A stretch of 64,000 nucleotides of DNA, taken from contig NZ_FOIT01000002.1 of assembly GCF_900110815.1 (NCBI RefSeq), forward strand, positions 256,892 to 320,891, given 5' to 3'. Within the stretch, counting starts at the first letter, position 1; each line of letters starts with the position of its first letter. Origin of the DNA: Aliicoccus persicus (GTDB lineage: Bacteria; Bacillota; Bacilli; Staphylococcales; Salinicoccaceae). The notes under the pieces were generated by a model. That model saw only the letters and a list, made by a program, of their open reading frames with translations. It had not been told where the DNA came from and did no database searches. A program made the translations under genes and the position numbers. Of the stretch, positions 47,548-56,351 are shown in pieces.

Positions 47548-47671
47548 CGGTATATTTTTATATCACCCACGATGAGCCCCGGAAACTTGCCGTGAAGATA
47601 TAAATTAAATAGCAACGTAGCTTTTTTTATTTTACAGGGAAATTTAGGGAAATATTAGGGAGGAACACACT
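47548..47671 (+). ncRNA. L13-type ribosomal leader of rplM-rpsI
   Basis: The leader has an outer stem TATATC/GATATA (47559-47564 with 47597-47602) and an inner CACG/CGTG stem (47568-47571 with 47591-47594) around ATGAGCCCCGGAAACTTGC. Position and architecture match the L13 leader of Firmicutes, through which L13 is thought to repress its own operon. TAGCAACGTAGCTTTTTTTA at 47619-47638 could be a weak attenuator. Confidence 0.75.
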
Positions 47672-48109
47672 ATGCGTCAAACATATATGGCGAATGAATC
47701 AAACATCGAACGCAAATGGTTCGTAGTTGATGCAGAAGGACAAACGTTCGGTCGTTTATCTTCAGAAGTCGCATCAATCTTACGTGGAAAATATAAACCA
47801 ACATTTACACCACACGTTGACACTGGTGACTATGTGATCATCATCAACGCTGACAAAATCGAATTTACAGGTAAAAAAGCATCAGACAAAGTTTACTACA
47901 CACACTCAGGATACACTGGTGGTATTAAATCAATTACAGCTGGTGAATTAAGAGAGAAAAACCCAGTACGTTTAATGGAAAAAGCAATTCAAGGTATGTT
48001 ACCGAAAAACCCATTAGGACGTAAACAAGCGAAGAAATTATTCGTATATGCAGGTAGTGAGCATCCACATGCTGCGCAAAATCCAGAAAACTACGAGTTA
48101 CGTGGTTAA
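47672..48109 (+). CDS. rplM: 50S ribosomal protein L13
   Basis: 145 residues; [20 protein letters not shown] and [20 protein letters not shown] are typical. Early assembly protein of the 50S. GGGAGG precedes the ATG. Cotranscribed with rpsI, 17 bp downstream. Confidence 0.98.
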   Translation: MRQTYMANESNIERKWFVVDAEGQTFGRLSSEVASILRGKYKPTFTPHVDTGDYVIIINADKIEFTGKKASDKVYYTHSGYTGGIKSITAGELREKNPVRLMEKAIQGMLPKNPLGRKQAKKLFVYAGSEHPHAAQNPENYELRG

Positions 48110-48126
48110 GAGGGAGGACTAATTAA

Positions 48127-48519
48127 ATGGCTAAAGTAGAATATTTAGGAACAGGTCGTCGTAAGCATTCAGTCGCACGTGTACGTTTAGTACCGGGTGA
48201 AGGGAATGTTACAGTTAATGGACGTGACATGAGAGAGTACCTTCCTTATGAGAGTTTAATCTTAGATTTAAATCAGCCTTTTGCTGTGACTGAAACTGAA
48301 GGTAACTATGACGTATTAGTAAACGTTCATGGTGGAGGATTTACAGGACAAGCACAAGCGATCCGTCATGGTATTGCACGTGCGTTAATCGAAGCAGATC
48401 CAGAAAACCGTGGTGCGTTAAAGCGTGCAGGATTACTTACACGTGACCCACGTATGAAAGAACGTAAGAAACCAGGTCTTAGAAAAGCCCGTCGTTCACC
48501 ACAGTTCTCGAAACGTTAA
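48127..48519 (+). CDS. rpsI: 30S ribosomal protein S9
   Basis: 130 residues; [19 protein letters not shown] at the start and the C-terminal [17 protein letters not shown] whose tail contacts P-site tRNA. The last 60 bp are repeated downstream at about 52742 and 55004, and the last 16 bp at 61084, consistent with use of the gene end as an attachment site. The gene itself is intact. Confidence 0.98.
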   Translation: MAKVEYLGTGRRKHSVARVRLVPGEGNVTVNGRDMREYLPYESLILDLNQPFAVTETEGNYDVLVNVHGGGFTGQAQAIRHGIARALIEADPENRGALKRAGLLTRDPRMKERKKPGLRKARRSPQFSKR

Positions 48520-48520
48520 T
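48460..48520 (+). repeat. rpsI 3'-end attachment-site copy 1
   Basis: The end of rpsI, core TTCTCGAAACGTTAAT at 48505-48520. Reference copy for the three downstream repeats; together with its terminator it also matches 55004-55113. Confidence 0.8.
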
Positions 48521-48531
48521 ATACACTTTAC

Positions 48532-48568
48532 AAGCACTTTCCAATCAAAGTTGGAGAGTGCTTTTTTT
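48532..48568 (+). terminator. Terminator of rplM-rpsI
   Basis: AAGCACTTTCCAA and TTGGAGAGTGCTT (48532-48562) form the stem, followed by a T-run. A near-identical copy occurs at 55080-55113. Confidence 0.9.
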
Positions 48569-48718
48569 GTTTTTAAGTAATACTTTTGACTTTTTGTTAG
48601 CTATTTAGATCATATTGGATTAATACGTTAATCAGACATACTATATGATGATAATCGATAGAAATTTCTTTGAATGATATAATTAAGTCTATAAAATGCA
48701 TGATTGAGAGGTTTAAAT

Positions 48719-49294
48719 ATGACTAATAGTAAATATATAGAATATTTAAAAACTGAAATTGAAGGACAACTCCTAGAGAGAAAGAGAGCATCAATAAGTC
48801 CAAAAGATGTTACTCAGTATATTAGTTCGTTTGCGAATGCAGAAGGTGGAAAATTAGTAATTGGAATCGAAGATAATGGAGAAATTTCGGGTTTTAATCA
48901 TGCAAAAGCAAAAAATAAGGAATTGTATCTAGAAGCTCCTTATGAACATTTAAACAGAATACCAAGATACACTCATCAATTAATTGATGTGATGAACCAT
49001 AATGGAATTATGGATCAAATTCTGGTTTTTGATATTGAACCTAGTTATGATGCCATTATTACCTTAAAAGATGATTCGGTTTATCTAAGAATCAATGATA
49101 AAAGCAGAAAACTAACACACAACTAAATTACAAAATTAGAATACGATCGTGGTGCACGCAGGTTTGAAGAAGAATTAGTAGAGTACTCTAGTATTGATGA
49201 TGTAGAAGAAGACCTAGTAAATGAATTTAAACAGTTAATCAATACAAATGTAGAAAATGAAAAACTTTCGAGTAACTTAAATGAAAGTGCTTAG
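48719..49294 (+). pseudogene. AlbA_2 (Schlafen-type) DNA-binding protein, nonsense-interrupted and truncated
   Basis: The frame from ATG 48719 (AGAGG upstream) gives an AlbA_2 domain: QLLERKRASISPKDVTQYIS, FANAEGGKLVIGIEDNGEISG. A TAA at 49124-49126 stops it after 135 residues, but the same frame goes on through ITKLEYDRGARRFEEELVEY to a stop at 49294. A CAA-to-TAA change in LTHNQITKLEYDRG is the simplest reading. The rest of such proteins (HATPase-like and winged-helix parts, as in the gene at 53048) is missing. First gene behind rpsI. Confidence 0.8.
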
Positions 49295-49302
49295 ATATAC
49301 AG

Positions 49303-49350
49303 AAACCCTAAAGATATCAAGGGATTCATACTGTTTTGAGTGACTCATAA
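49303..49350. repeat. Partial copy of the 88-bp repeat
   Basis: AAACCCTAAAGATATCAAGG and GATTCATACTGTTTTGAGTG resemble the block that repeats at 55671-55900 (GATATCAAG, GATTCA, TTGAGTAAC). It sits between the AlbA_2 remnant and the primase-helicase gene. Confidence 0.55.
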
Positions 49351-49468
49351 ATCGCGATATGAAAGCCTACAAAACTAGTAGCATAAAGGTTTAAATATAC
49401 ATACATGAATAACCTAAAATTCGCAGAAATATATACTTCGAAAAGTAGCAATAAAAGGTGGCATTGAT

Positions 49469-52303
49469 ATGTTGGAAATCGATAGAAATTATAAACTAAT
49501 GGATGGGTCCACAATCAAGGTACTCAAATTATATAACGATTTTAAAACAGACAAGCAGTATGCAGTTGTATTATCTAATACTATTGAATATATTTGCGAA
49601 CTAAGTGAATTATTAAAAATGATAGTAAAGTCTAATGAAAGGATATCTAAGCGAACCACTGATGAAAAAATTAAGCTTTACCGGTCTTACTTCCGAGGGA
49701 ATGACGACGTTGTTGCTACAAGCTTTCGAACAAAAGAAGGAAAGATGGTATATTATCCATGGTGTCATATACGGAAACAAGTTCCATGTCCAAAAGTAGA
49801 TAAACCTCAATTTCAATGTTCTATGTGTAGTGTACATAGTTTTCAAAAAATGACTGATGAGGTGATATTCAATCACCTAAGAGGTGTAAATAGTTATAAT
49901 AAAGAAGTTTTGTATGGCCTTTATCCAATTGTAGATCAAGATAAAACATACTTACTAGCATTTGATTTTGACAAAAAAGAATGGAAAAAAGAAATTAAAA
50001 TTATCTCTAAAGTACTAAATGAGTTATCATTAGATTACATTATTGAAATATCGCAATCAGGTAATGGATCACATATTTGGATATTCTTTGCAGATAAAAT
50101 TCTAGCTAAAAAAGCTAGAAGCTTAGGAAATATTATATTAACTCAAGCAATGAAGGAATACCCAGAACTAAGTTTTGAGTCGTTTGATCGTATGTTTCCA
50201 AATCAAAACGAAGTTACTAACGGTGGTTTTGGTAATCTTATCGCCCTACCATTACAAGGGAAACGTGTAGTGAATGGATATAGCAGATTTATAGATGAAA
50301 ATATAAAAATAATAGATGATATTTGGGGAGCTTTGGAAGGAACTAAAAAAATAGATGAATCAAAAATAGATGAGATTATAGAAAGATATTCTAAAGAACT
50401 TTCTATTAATTATTATAAAGCAGAACACAATCAAATTAATGAGGAAATGACTTTATTTGAAACTGATAACTATTTATCCGAAAAAGAAATTGATATCATA
50501 ATTGATTCAGTTATAAAAATTAAAGTAAACGATTTAACTAAAAATGAAGTAGTAAAATTGAGATTCTTAGCTAGTTTTCATAACGGGGCATACTATAAAG
50601 CTTTAAATATGAGACTAAACACTAAAAATATTCCAAGAATGATTACACTATCTGATGTAGACAACAGTTTTATAAGATTGCCTAGAGGTTTAAAGAATCA
50701 AATCCTGGCCATATTTCCTAACGGGAATATAATAAATAAGTGTACTTCTGGAAAGCCCATAGAAGCGGTGTTTAAGGGTGAATTATATAAAACACAGAAT
50801 ATTGCATTAGAAAAACTAACACAATATGATCATGGTTTATTGAGTGCGGGTACTGGTTTTGGTAAAACGGTTGTTGCGAGTAAGCTAATAACTGAAAAAA
50901 GTGTTAGTACATTAATTATAGTGAATAGCAAAAATCTAGCGGAACAATGGAAATCACAGCTTGAACAAACTATAGACTTAAAAGACGAACCCTTTGCTGA
51001 GTTCACACCTACGGGGAGACTGAAGAAAAAAGGAAAAATAGGGGTAATTTACGGTGGTAAGATTGTAAGAAGTAAAAATATAGATATTGCATTGTTTCAA
51101 AGTTTAGCCACAATGGATGATGTTCAAGAGCTAATGAAAGATTATGGTATGGTAATAGTTGATGAAGCGCATCATGTAGCTGCTAATACATTTGAATATG
51201 TAATGTCTAAAGTAACGAGTCATTTTGTGTACGGATTAACGGCCACACCTAAACGTGAAGATGGATTAGAAAATATTGTATACATGAGGATTGGCCCTAT
51301 CCGACATATAGTAGAAAAAGAAGTACCTAAGCATGTTGCACAGAAATTATATTTGAGATTTACAGGACTTGGCGAGCATGTCGTAAATATTCAAGACAAC
51401 TTAATCCATGACAATAATGAACTAATTGTTAGTGATGTTAGTCGAAATGAAATAATTATTAATGATATCATTAATAATATTAATGAAGGTCGTCATATAA
51501 TTGTACTTTCAAGGTATGTTGAACATATTAAAATATTAAAAGTACAGTTTGAAAAGTTAAAAAAGGATGCAAAAACTTATATTTTAAACAGTCATATGAG
51601 AACTTCTAACTTAAAAGAAGAAATGAATAATCTTAAACAAGAAGGAAAACCTTTTGTTTTATTTACTACTGGGAATTATGCTGGAGAAGGATTTGATTTA
51701 CCAGCTTTAGACACTTTAATGTTAGTAATGCCAATAAAAGCAAAGGGAAGTATAAAACAATACTTAGGAAGACTTCTAAGGAATTTACACGATAAAGAAG
51801 AGCTTAGAGTGTTTGATTATGTTGATTACGCTGTTCCTATGTTTTATAAAATGTACTTAAAACGATTGAGAACTTACAAGCAACTTAATTATGCTATCGA
51901 AGAGAATGTTGAATCAGAGTTATATAGAAGTAATATTATTGAGGGAAATTACTACGAAATATTATCTAAAGATGTTAATAGTGCAAGTGAATTCATTGTG
52001 AACATTAAGTACTTATCTTCAGAAATTATAGAATGGTTACTAAATTTATCACGGGATTGTAGTGCTGATAAAATTGTTGTTGTATCAGAAAAGACTAAAA
52101 ATATTATGTTTAAACAATTAGTTAGACTAAGAGAAAGCGGTTTTCTAATTAAGGTTACCTCACATGTATCAAATAATTTTGTTGTAATAGATAAAAAACT
52201 AGTCTGGATGATTTCAAATATTAGTAACGATGAAAATAAAAACGATATTTCATTGAGACTATTTAGTGAAGAGATAGCTAAAAAGATTATTCAGATGAAA
52301 TAA
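49469..52303 (+). CDS. TOTE-type archaeo-eukaryotic primase fused to SF2 helicase, with degenerate PLD-like tail
   Basis: 944 residues. A cysteine cluster (C99, C107, C117, C120) may bind metal. The primase (AEP) domain follows: catalytic D166 and D168 in AFDFDKKEW, SGNGSHIW at 197-204, and FGNLIALPLQG at 254-264, all in the pattern of the TOTE conflict-system primases. The helicase has Walker A GTGFGKT (461-467), VDEAHH (564-569), GLTATP (589-594) and motif VI QYLGRLLRN (764-772). The last 80 residues (EWLLNLSRDCSADKIVVVSE, SNNFVVIDKKLVW) look like a PLD fold in which the H and K of HxKxxxxD are replaced. Probably a stand-alone anti-mobile-element or repair effector; cytoplasmic. Low GC; lies between rpsI-end repeats. 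Confidence 0.85.
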   Translation: MLEIDRNYKLMDGSTIKVLKLYNDFKTDKQYAVVLSNTIEYICELSELLKMIVKSNERISKRTTDEKIKLYRSYFRGNDDVVATSFRTKEGKMVYYPWCHIRKQVPCPKVDKPQFQCSMCSVHSFQKMTDEVIFNHLRGVNSYNKEVLYGLYPIVDQDKTYLLAFDFDKKEWKKEIKIISKVLNELSLDYIIEISQSGNGSHIWIFFADKILAKKARSLGNIILTQAMKEYPELSFESFDRMFPNQNEVTNGGFGNLIALPLQGKRVVNGYSRFIDENIKIIDDIWGALEGTKKIDESKIDEIIERYSKELSINYYKAEHNQINEEMTLFETDNYLSEKEIDIIIDSVIKIKVNDLTKNEVVKLRFLASFHNGAYYKALNMRLNTKNIPRMITLSDVDNSFIRLPRGLKNQILAIFPNGNIINKCTSGKPIEAVFKGELYKTQNIALEKLTQYDHGLLSAGTGFGKTVVASKLITEKSVSTLIIVNSKNLAEQWKSQLEQTIDLKDEPFAEFTPTGRLKKKGKIGVIYGGKIVRSKNIDIALFQSLATMDDVQELMKDYGMVIVDEAHHVAANTFEYVMSKVTSHFVYGLTATPKREDGLENIVYMRIGPIRHIVEKEVPKHVAQKLYLRFTGLGEHVVNIQDNLIHDNNELIVSDVSRNEIIINDIINNINEGRHIIVLSRYVEHIKILKVQFEKLKKDAKTYILNSHMRTSNLKEEMNNLKQEGKPFVLFTTGNYAGEGFDLPALDTLMLVMPIKAKGSIKQYLGRLLRNLHDKEELRVFDYVDYAVPMFYKMYLKRLRTYKQLNYAIEENVESELYRSNIIEGNYYEILSKDVNSASEFIVNIKYLSSEIIEWLLNLSRDCSADKIVVVSEKTKNIMFKQLVRLRESGFLIKVTSHVSNNFVVIDKKLVWMISNISNDENKNDISLRLFSEEIAKKIIQMK

Positions 52304-52459
52304 AAACAAATCATTTGAATAAGATAAAATGTAAAGATCATATACTCCAAATGTTTAGTTTCAGGTCTAGTGATAGTTCTTATAGAATAAAGTAATGATA
52401 ATTTCCGGACGATAATGATTAAAAGTCTTATAAACATTGAAGAATCAGTATTCTAGCAA

Positions 52460-52489
52460 CCGGACGATAACCGGACGATAACCGGACGA
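52460..52489. repeat. Three 11-bp iteron-like direct repeats
   Basis: CCGGACGATAA occurs twice and CCGGACGA once more, head to tail with an 11-bp period, plus a separate near copy at about 52404. The spacing puts each copy on the same face of the helix. Such arrays often bind a replication or regulatory protein; no rep gene is seen nearby. Confidence 0.65.
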
Positions 52490-52741
52490 AAAGATTGTAT
52501 CTATAGAACCACAATGATTTTAAATGGCAGTGTGAAATCCATAAAGTACAAAATTTACAAAATCATCTGCATTGAAGTAATTAATGAAGCTATAATACCA
52601 CTAGCAAGTAGTTTGATAAGTTACTCTATTGGTATTCTAGAGTGATCCTTGATGTAATTCTAAGAAATTTTAAAATTCATAAAACTTAAATATTAGGATG
52701 TAAAACAGTCTTTAAAAATATACAACTCCTCATAATCTCTA

Positions 52742-52801
52742 GAACTTAAGAAACCAGGTTTTAGAAAAGCCCGTCGTTCTCCACAGTTCTCAAACGTTAA
52801 T
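52742..52801 (+). repeat. rpsI 3'-end attachment-site copy 2
   Basis: About 60 bp nearly identical to the end of rpsI (AAACCAGG, TTAGAAAAGCCCGTCGTTC), core TTCTCAAACGTTAAT at 52787-52801 with one base deleted relative to copies 3 and 4. It separates the primase-helicase segment from the AlbA_2 segment. Confidence 0.85.
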
Positions 52802-53047
52802 CAATCTTTATAGATCATATCACCCCTTGGATCCAAGGAGTATTTTTAACATAATCATAGAGTAGTTTATATAAAAACCTATAGCTAACATTAGGTAAAT
52901 TTTTTGTTCGGAAACTGCTTAAAATAAATTATACGGAACTAAACAAAAGCATATGAAGTGACTAGGTATTTTTCTGGGATTCGTTCACTGTTTTTAAAAA
53001 TTAATTATTGTATAATACATACAAATATATGATGGAGAGTTAAACTA

Positions 53048-54724
53048 ATGTTAGAAAAGAAATTTGAAGATATTCTGTATAATTCATCTGAAAATGAAAC
53101 AGTAGAATTTAAAGCTGCCCAGAGAAATTTTAATATCCATCTTCTTGGGAAATATTTTTCTGCATTAAGTAATGAAGCATCTTTAAGTGGGAAAGAAGTA
53201 GCTTGGCTCGTCTTTGGAGTAAATGATCCAAAAAAATATAGAGGGACAGATAAATTCATTGTAGGAACTCATTATAAAAAAGAGAAGGGAGATATGAATA
53301 AAACCAAGCAACAATTAAAAGAACTTGTTAATAATAATCTTTCTTTTACTGAGATTGCTGAAAAATTCATTGAAGGAAAAAGAGTAATCTTTTTTGGTAT
53401 TCCAGCTTCTTTAAGAGGAATTCCCACTACTTATCAAGATAAAGCGTATGGAAGAACAGGAGAATCGATTGACATCCTTTCTGCTTATGAAATGAAAAAA
53501 ATATATAATCAAACGTCAGAAGATTGGTCTAAAATGATAGTAGAAGATGCGAGTATAGAAGACTTAAATAACGAAGCGATAAAGGTTGCACGCGATAGAT
53601 TTAAAGTTAAAAACAGTAATTTAGTAGATGAAGTTGACACTTGGGATGACGAAACATTTTTAAATAAAGCTAAAATTACTCGTAAGTCAAAAATTACAAA
53701 TACAGCGATTATCCTGTTGGGAAACCCAGAGTCTACCGAATTATTAAACAATGCACAAATAAACGTATCATGGATATTGAAAGATCAAGATAATATTGAA
53801 ATTGACTATGAACATTTTTCGGCACCAATGTTAATAAATATTGATAATATTTATAATAAAATAAGAAATTTAAATTATCGATATATTGCAGACGATTCAT
53901 TATTCCCGACAGAAACTAAGAAATATGACTCCTATGTGCTTCGTGAAGCATTGAATAATGCTATAGCACACCAAGATTATGGGTTAAACGGGAAGATTAA
54001 TCTTGTTGAATATCCAAATAAAGTGGTGATATCAAATGTTGGTGAATTCCTGCCAGAATCTATAGAATATGTGATTAACTCAGGTACTCCGAGTGAAATT
54101 TATAGGAATCAATTTTTAGCGGATGCAATGGTATCGTTAAACATGATAGATACTATTGGTAGTGGAATTAAAAAAATGATGAATATTCAGATGAAGAGAA
54201 CATTCCCTTTACCGTCTTATGATATTACTGATAAAGGAGCTTTGAATCCTAAAGTTAAAGTAACAATATTTGGAGAAATAATTGATGAGAATTATACCAA
54301 GTTACTCGTACAAAATAGTGAGTTATCTTTAAAAGATGTAATGCTTTTAGATAAAGTTCAAAAAAATGTTCGCATTAAAAAAAGTGATGCTGATTGTCTT
54401 AGAAGACAAAAATTAATTGAAGGTCGATATCCTAACATAATTATTGCTTCGCATGTAGCAGATATTACAGGTAAAAAGAATGAATACTTAAAAGATGCTG
54501 GATTGAATAATGATTATTACAAGGCTATGATCATGACTATGCTTGAAAAATATCCTAAAAGCACCAAACAAGAAATCCTTTCTTTATTAGAAGATAAATT
54601 ACCAAATATTCTAGATAATCAACAAAAAATGAAAAAGGTTGATAACCTTTTGCAGTCTTTATCTAGAAGTGGAAAAATTAAATCAACAGGTAGAGGTTTG
54701 GGTGCAGGTTGGATAAAGCAATAA
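53048..54724 (+). CDS. AlbA_2 (Schlafen-type) protein with GHKL ATPase-like and winged-helix domains
   Basis: 558 residues. AlbA_2 domain at about 10-150 (ENETVEFKAAQRNFNIHLLG, SGKEVAWLVFGVNDPKKYRG). A HATPase_c_4-type domain at about 290-390 carries the N-box-like REALNNAIAHQDYG and a later IGSGIKKM. A winged-helix region (TKQEILSLLEDKLPNILDN ... SGKIKSTGRGLGAGW) ends the protein. This order is common in predicted DNA-binding regulators of the Schlafen/RecG-C type, some of which lie in defence or mobile regions. Unlike the remnant at 48719 it is intact. Low GC. Confidence 0.85.
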   Translation: MLEKKFEDILYNSSENETVEFKAAQRNFNIHLLGKYFSALSNEASLSGKEVAWLVFGVNDPKKYRGTDKFIVGTHYKKEKGDMNKTKQQLKELVNNNLSFTEIAEKFIEGKRVIFFGIPASLRGIPTTYQDKAYGRTGESIDILSAYEMKKIYNQTSEDWSKMIVEDASIEDLNNEAIKVARDRFKVKNSNLVDEVDTWDDETFLNKAKITRKSKITNTAIILLGNPESTELLNNAQINVSWILKDQDNIEIDYEHFSAPMLINIDNIYNKIRNLNYRYIADDSLFPTETKKYDSYVLREALNNAIAHQDYGLNGKINLVEYPNKVVISNVGEFLPESIEYVINSGTPSEIYRNQFLADAMVSLNMIDTIGSGIKKMMNIQMKRTFPLPSYDITDKGALNPKVKVTIFGEIIDENYTKLLVQNSELSLKDVMLLDKVQKNVRIKKSDADCLRRQKLIEGRYPNIIIASHVADITGKKNEYLKDAGLNNDYYKAMIMTMLEKYPKSTKQEILSLLEDKLPNILDNQQKMKKVDNLLQSLSRSGKIKSTGRGLGAGWIKQ

Positions 54725-55003
54725 CCTACATAGAATTAATTAGGTCATTAAAAGTATAGAATTAGGTTATTAGTACCTTAAAACCTTGATATCTTGTACT
54801 TTTAGAGAGAATTAATTAGGTTATTAATAGGTTATTAGTTTAAAAAGTAGTTACTAAAACAGAGTACTTATCGTCGTCAAACAGTTTATTAAGTTACACC
54901 TGAGTGATACTTGAAGCAATTAAATGATATTGAAAAATAAGAAGTCCCTTAATATAAAGATATACGACTGTCTTGACATCTGTACGAAACCCAAAAAATC
55001 TTC
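54725..55003. other. Non-coding stretch after the AlbA_2 gene
   Basis: About 280 bp, AT-rich, with short direct repeats of TTAATTAGGT and AGGTTATTA (about 54736-54840). No ORF and no recognised RNA; runs into the third rpsI end. Confidence 0.6.
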
Positions 55004-55113
55004 GAACGTAAGAATCCAGGTCTTAGAAAAGCCCGCCGTTCTCCACAGTTCTCAAAACGTTAATCAATATACAATTTACAAGCACTTTCCAATCAAAGTG
55101 GAGAGTGCTTTTT
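55004..55113 (+). repeat. rpsI 3'-end attachment-site copy 3 with duplicated terminator
   Basis: About 60 bp of the rpsI end (GAACGTAAGAATCCAGGTCT onward), core TTCTCAAAACGTTAAT at 55049-55064, followed by TTTACAAGCACTTTCC and the same hairpin and T-run as behind rpsI. It is the most complete downstream copy. Confidence 0.88.
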
Positions 55114-55132
55114 ATATTATAATTTATTGAAG

Positions 55133-55505
55133 TCGCTAATTCACGTTTTTTTCTTGAAGTAGCGATGAATATCAAGGGCTGCCGATTCACCTGGATTTTT
55201 TCGTCTGAATTGGCAGGCAATCTCAATAGCTGCCGATTCAACGCAATTTTCTCTCTCGAATTGGCATGCTAGATCTAATTATCCCTACTCTTTCTGACTG
55301 GACCCTTATGATGGCTACTTCACGCTCATTTTTCCACCTGAAGTAGCCGGTTTTATAAAAAGCTGCTACTTCGCGCCATTATTTATGTCTGAAGTAGCCG
55401 GCAAGGATCTAGCCGTGCTCACTCACGACGATTTTCCGACTCGAGTGAGCATGAAAATGGAATTCGTGCTCACTCGGAGCATTTTTTTCAGTCCGAGTGA
55501 GCACG
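55133..55505. repeat. Cluster of seven hairpins with differing complementary arms
   Basis: Stems: TCGCTAATTCA/TGAAGTAGCGA (55133-55165), GCCGATTCA/TGAATTGGC (55181-55214 and, with CGAATTGGC, 55232-55265), GGCTACTTCA/TGAAGTAGCC (55313-55348 and, lacking one C, 55364-55399), GTGCTCACTC/GAGTGAGCA (55415-55451) and CGTGCTCACTCGGA/TCCGAGTGAGCACG (55465-55505). Loops are 12-18 nt, most with a T-run of four to seven. Arms change between units but stay complementary; two match the arms of the repeats at 20779 and 22122. Confidence 0.88.
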
Positions 55506-55548
55506 GCAGCCACCGCCCATCAATTAAAACCCACAAAAAAACAGGGTT

Positions 55549-55593
55549 TGGGACATAATATGGCTCGGACTTATGTCCCAGCCCCTTTCTCTA
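55549..55593. repeat. Staphylococcal-type GGGACATAA hairpin
   Basis: TGGGACATAA (55549-55558) pairs with TTATGTCCCA (55571-55580), followed by GCCCCTTTCTC. This resembles a dispersed intergenic hairpin of staphylococci. A half copy (GGGGCTGGGACATAAGTCC) is at 59567-59585. Confidence 0.7.
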
Positions 55594-55670
55594 TATTTTA
55601 GGAAATTTCATTGAAGTTTTATGAAGAACAATCTTTTGAAAGGAACTAAGTAAATATAAAAATAAAAAGG

Positions 55671-55905
55671 TTTTGAGTAAAATTGAAAAGCTGTTGAGTA
55701 ACTCAGCAGAAAAGCACTGCGAGTTCCTAGAACCCCGATGATATCAAGTGATTCAAAGGGTGTTGAGTAACATTGAAAAACTGTTGAGCAACTCCAAAAA
55801 AAGTACTGAGAATTCGTAGTACCCCAATGATATCAAGGGATTTAATGGGTTTCGAGTAAAATGAAAAACGTTCGAGTAACTTAATAGAAAAGAGTAAGAA
55901 CTCCT
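55671..55905. repeat. Direct repeats of about 88 bp (two and a half units)
   Basis: Units begin at about 55671, 55758 and 55847. Shared blocks are TTGAGTAA..TTGAAAA.CTGTTGAG, then ACCCC.ATGATATCAAG, then GATT. A partial copy is at 49303. No ORF is carried; the ends do not look like an insertion sequence. Confidence 0.7.
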
Positions 55906-55969
55906 ATGGAATCGCCTACACTTGATTTGAATCGTCTACACTTGATTGGACAACTCCTATGAGAGGGAT

Positions 55970-56297
55970 CATTGCGTAAAGTTGTGAGTCCACAAGTTTA
56001 TGAGAGAGGTCATTGTGTAAAGTTGTGAATCCACAAGTTTAAGAGAAGGGTCATTGCGTAAAGTTGTGAATAGACAAGTTTACGAGCGGGGTCATTGCGT
56101 AAAGTTGTGAACTGACAAGTTTATGAGAAGGGGCATTGCGTAAAGTTGTGAACTGACAAGTTTACGAGAGAAGTCATTGCGTAAAGTTGTGAACTGACAA
56201 GTTTATGAGAGGGATCATTGCGTAAAGTTTTGAGTCCACAAGTTTATGAGAGAGGTCATTGGGTAAAGTTGTGAAACCACAAGTTTACGAGAGGGGG
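55970..56297. repeat. Tandem 41-bp repeat array C (eight units)
   Basis: Eight units of exactly 41 bp, from CATTGCGTAAAGTTGTGA at 55970 to the last unit at 56257. Each holds a quasi-palindrome AAAGTTGT / ACAAGTTT. The sequence is unrelated to arrays A and B, but the period is the same. Unit variation is mainly in the four bases at the hairpin tip and in the GAGAGGGAT linker. Confidence 0.92.
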
Positions 56298-56351
56298 CAG
56301 TGTTGATTAGCATAGCAGATTTTATCCTATGACAATACCATCTACCAACAT

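Larger units (their letters stand above)
52304..53047. other. Non-coding stretch with iteron-like repeats and a second rpsI end
   Basis: 744 bp without a credible ORF. Contains TCCGGACGATAA at about 52403, a cluster of CCGGACGATAA repeats at 52460-52489, an rpsI-end copy (52742-52801), a CCTTGGATCCAAGG palindrome with T-run at about 52824-52845, and the promoter region of the gene at 53048 (a TATAAT at 53011-53016 fits a -10 box). Confidence 0.6.

Noticed and set aside
54924-55130. 68-residue ORF over the third rpsI end
   Set aside because: It reads the rpsI-end copy out of frame.
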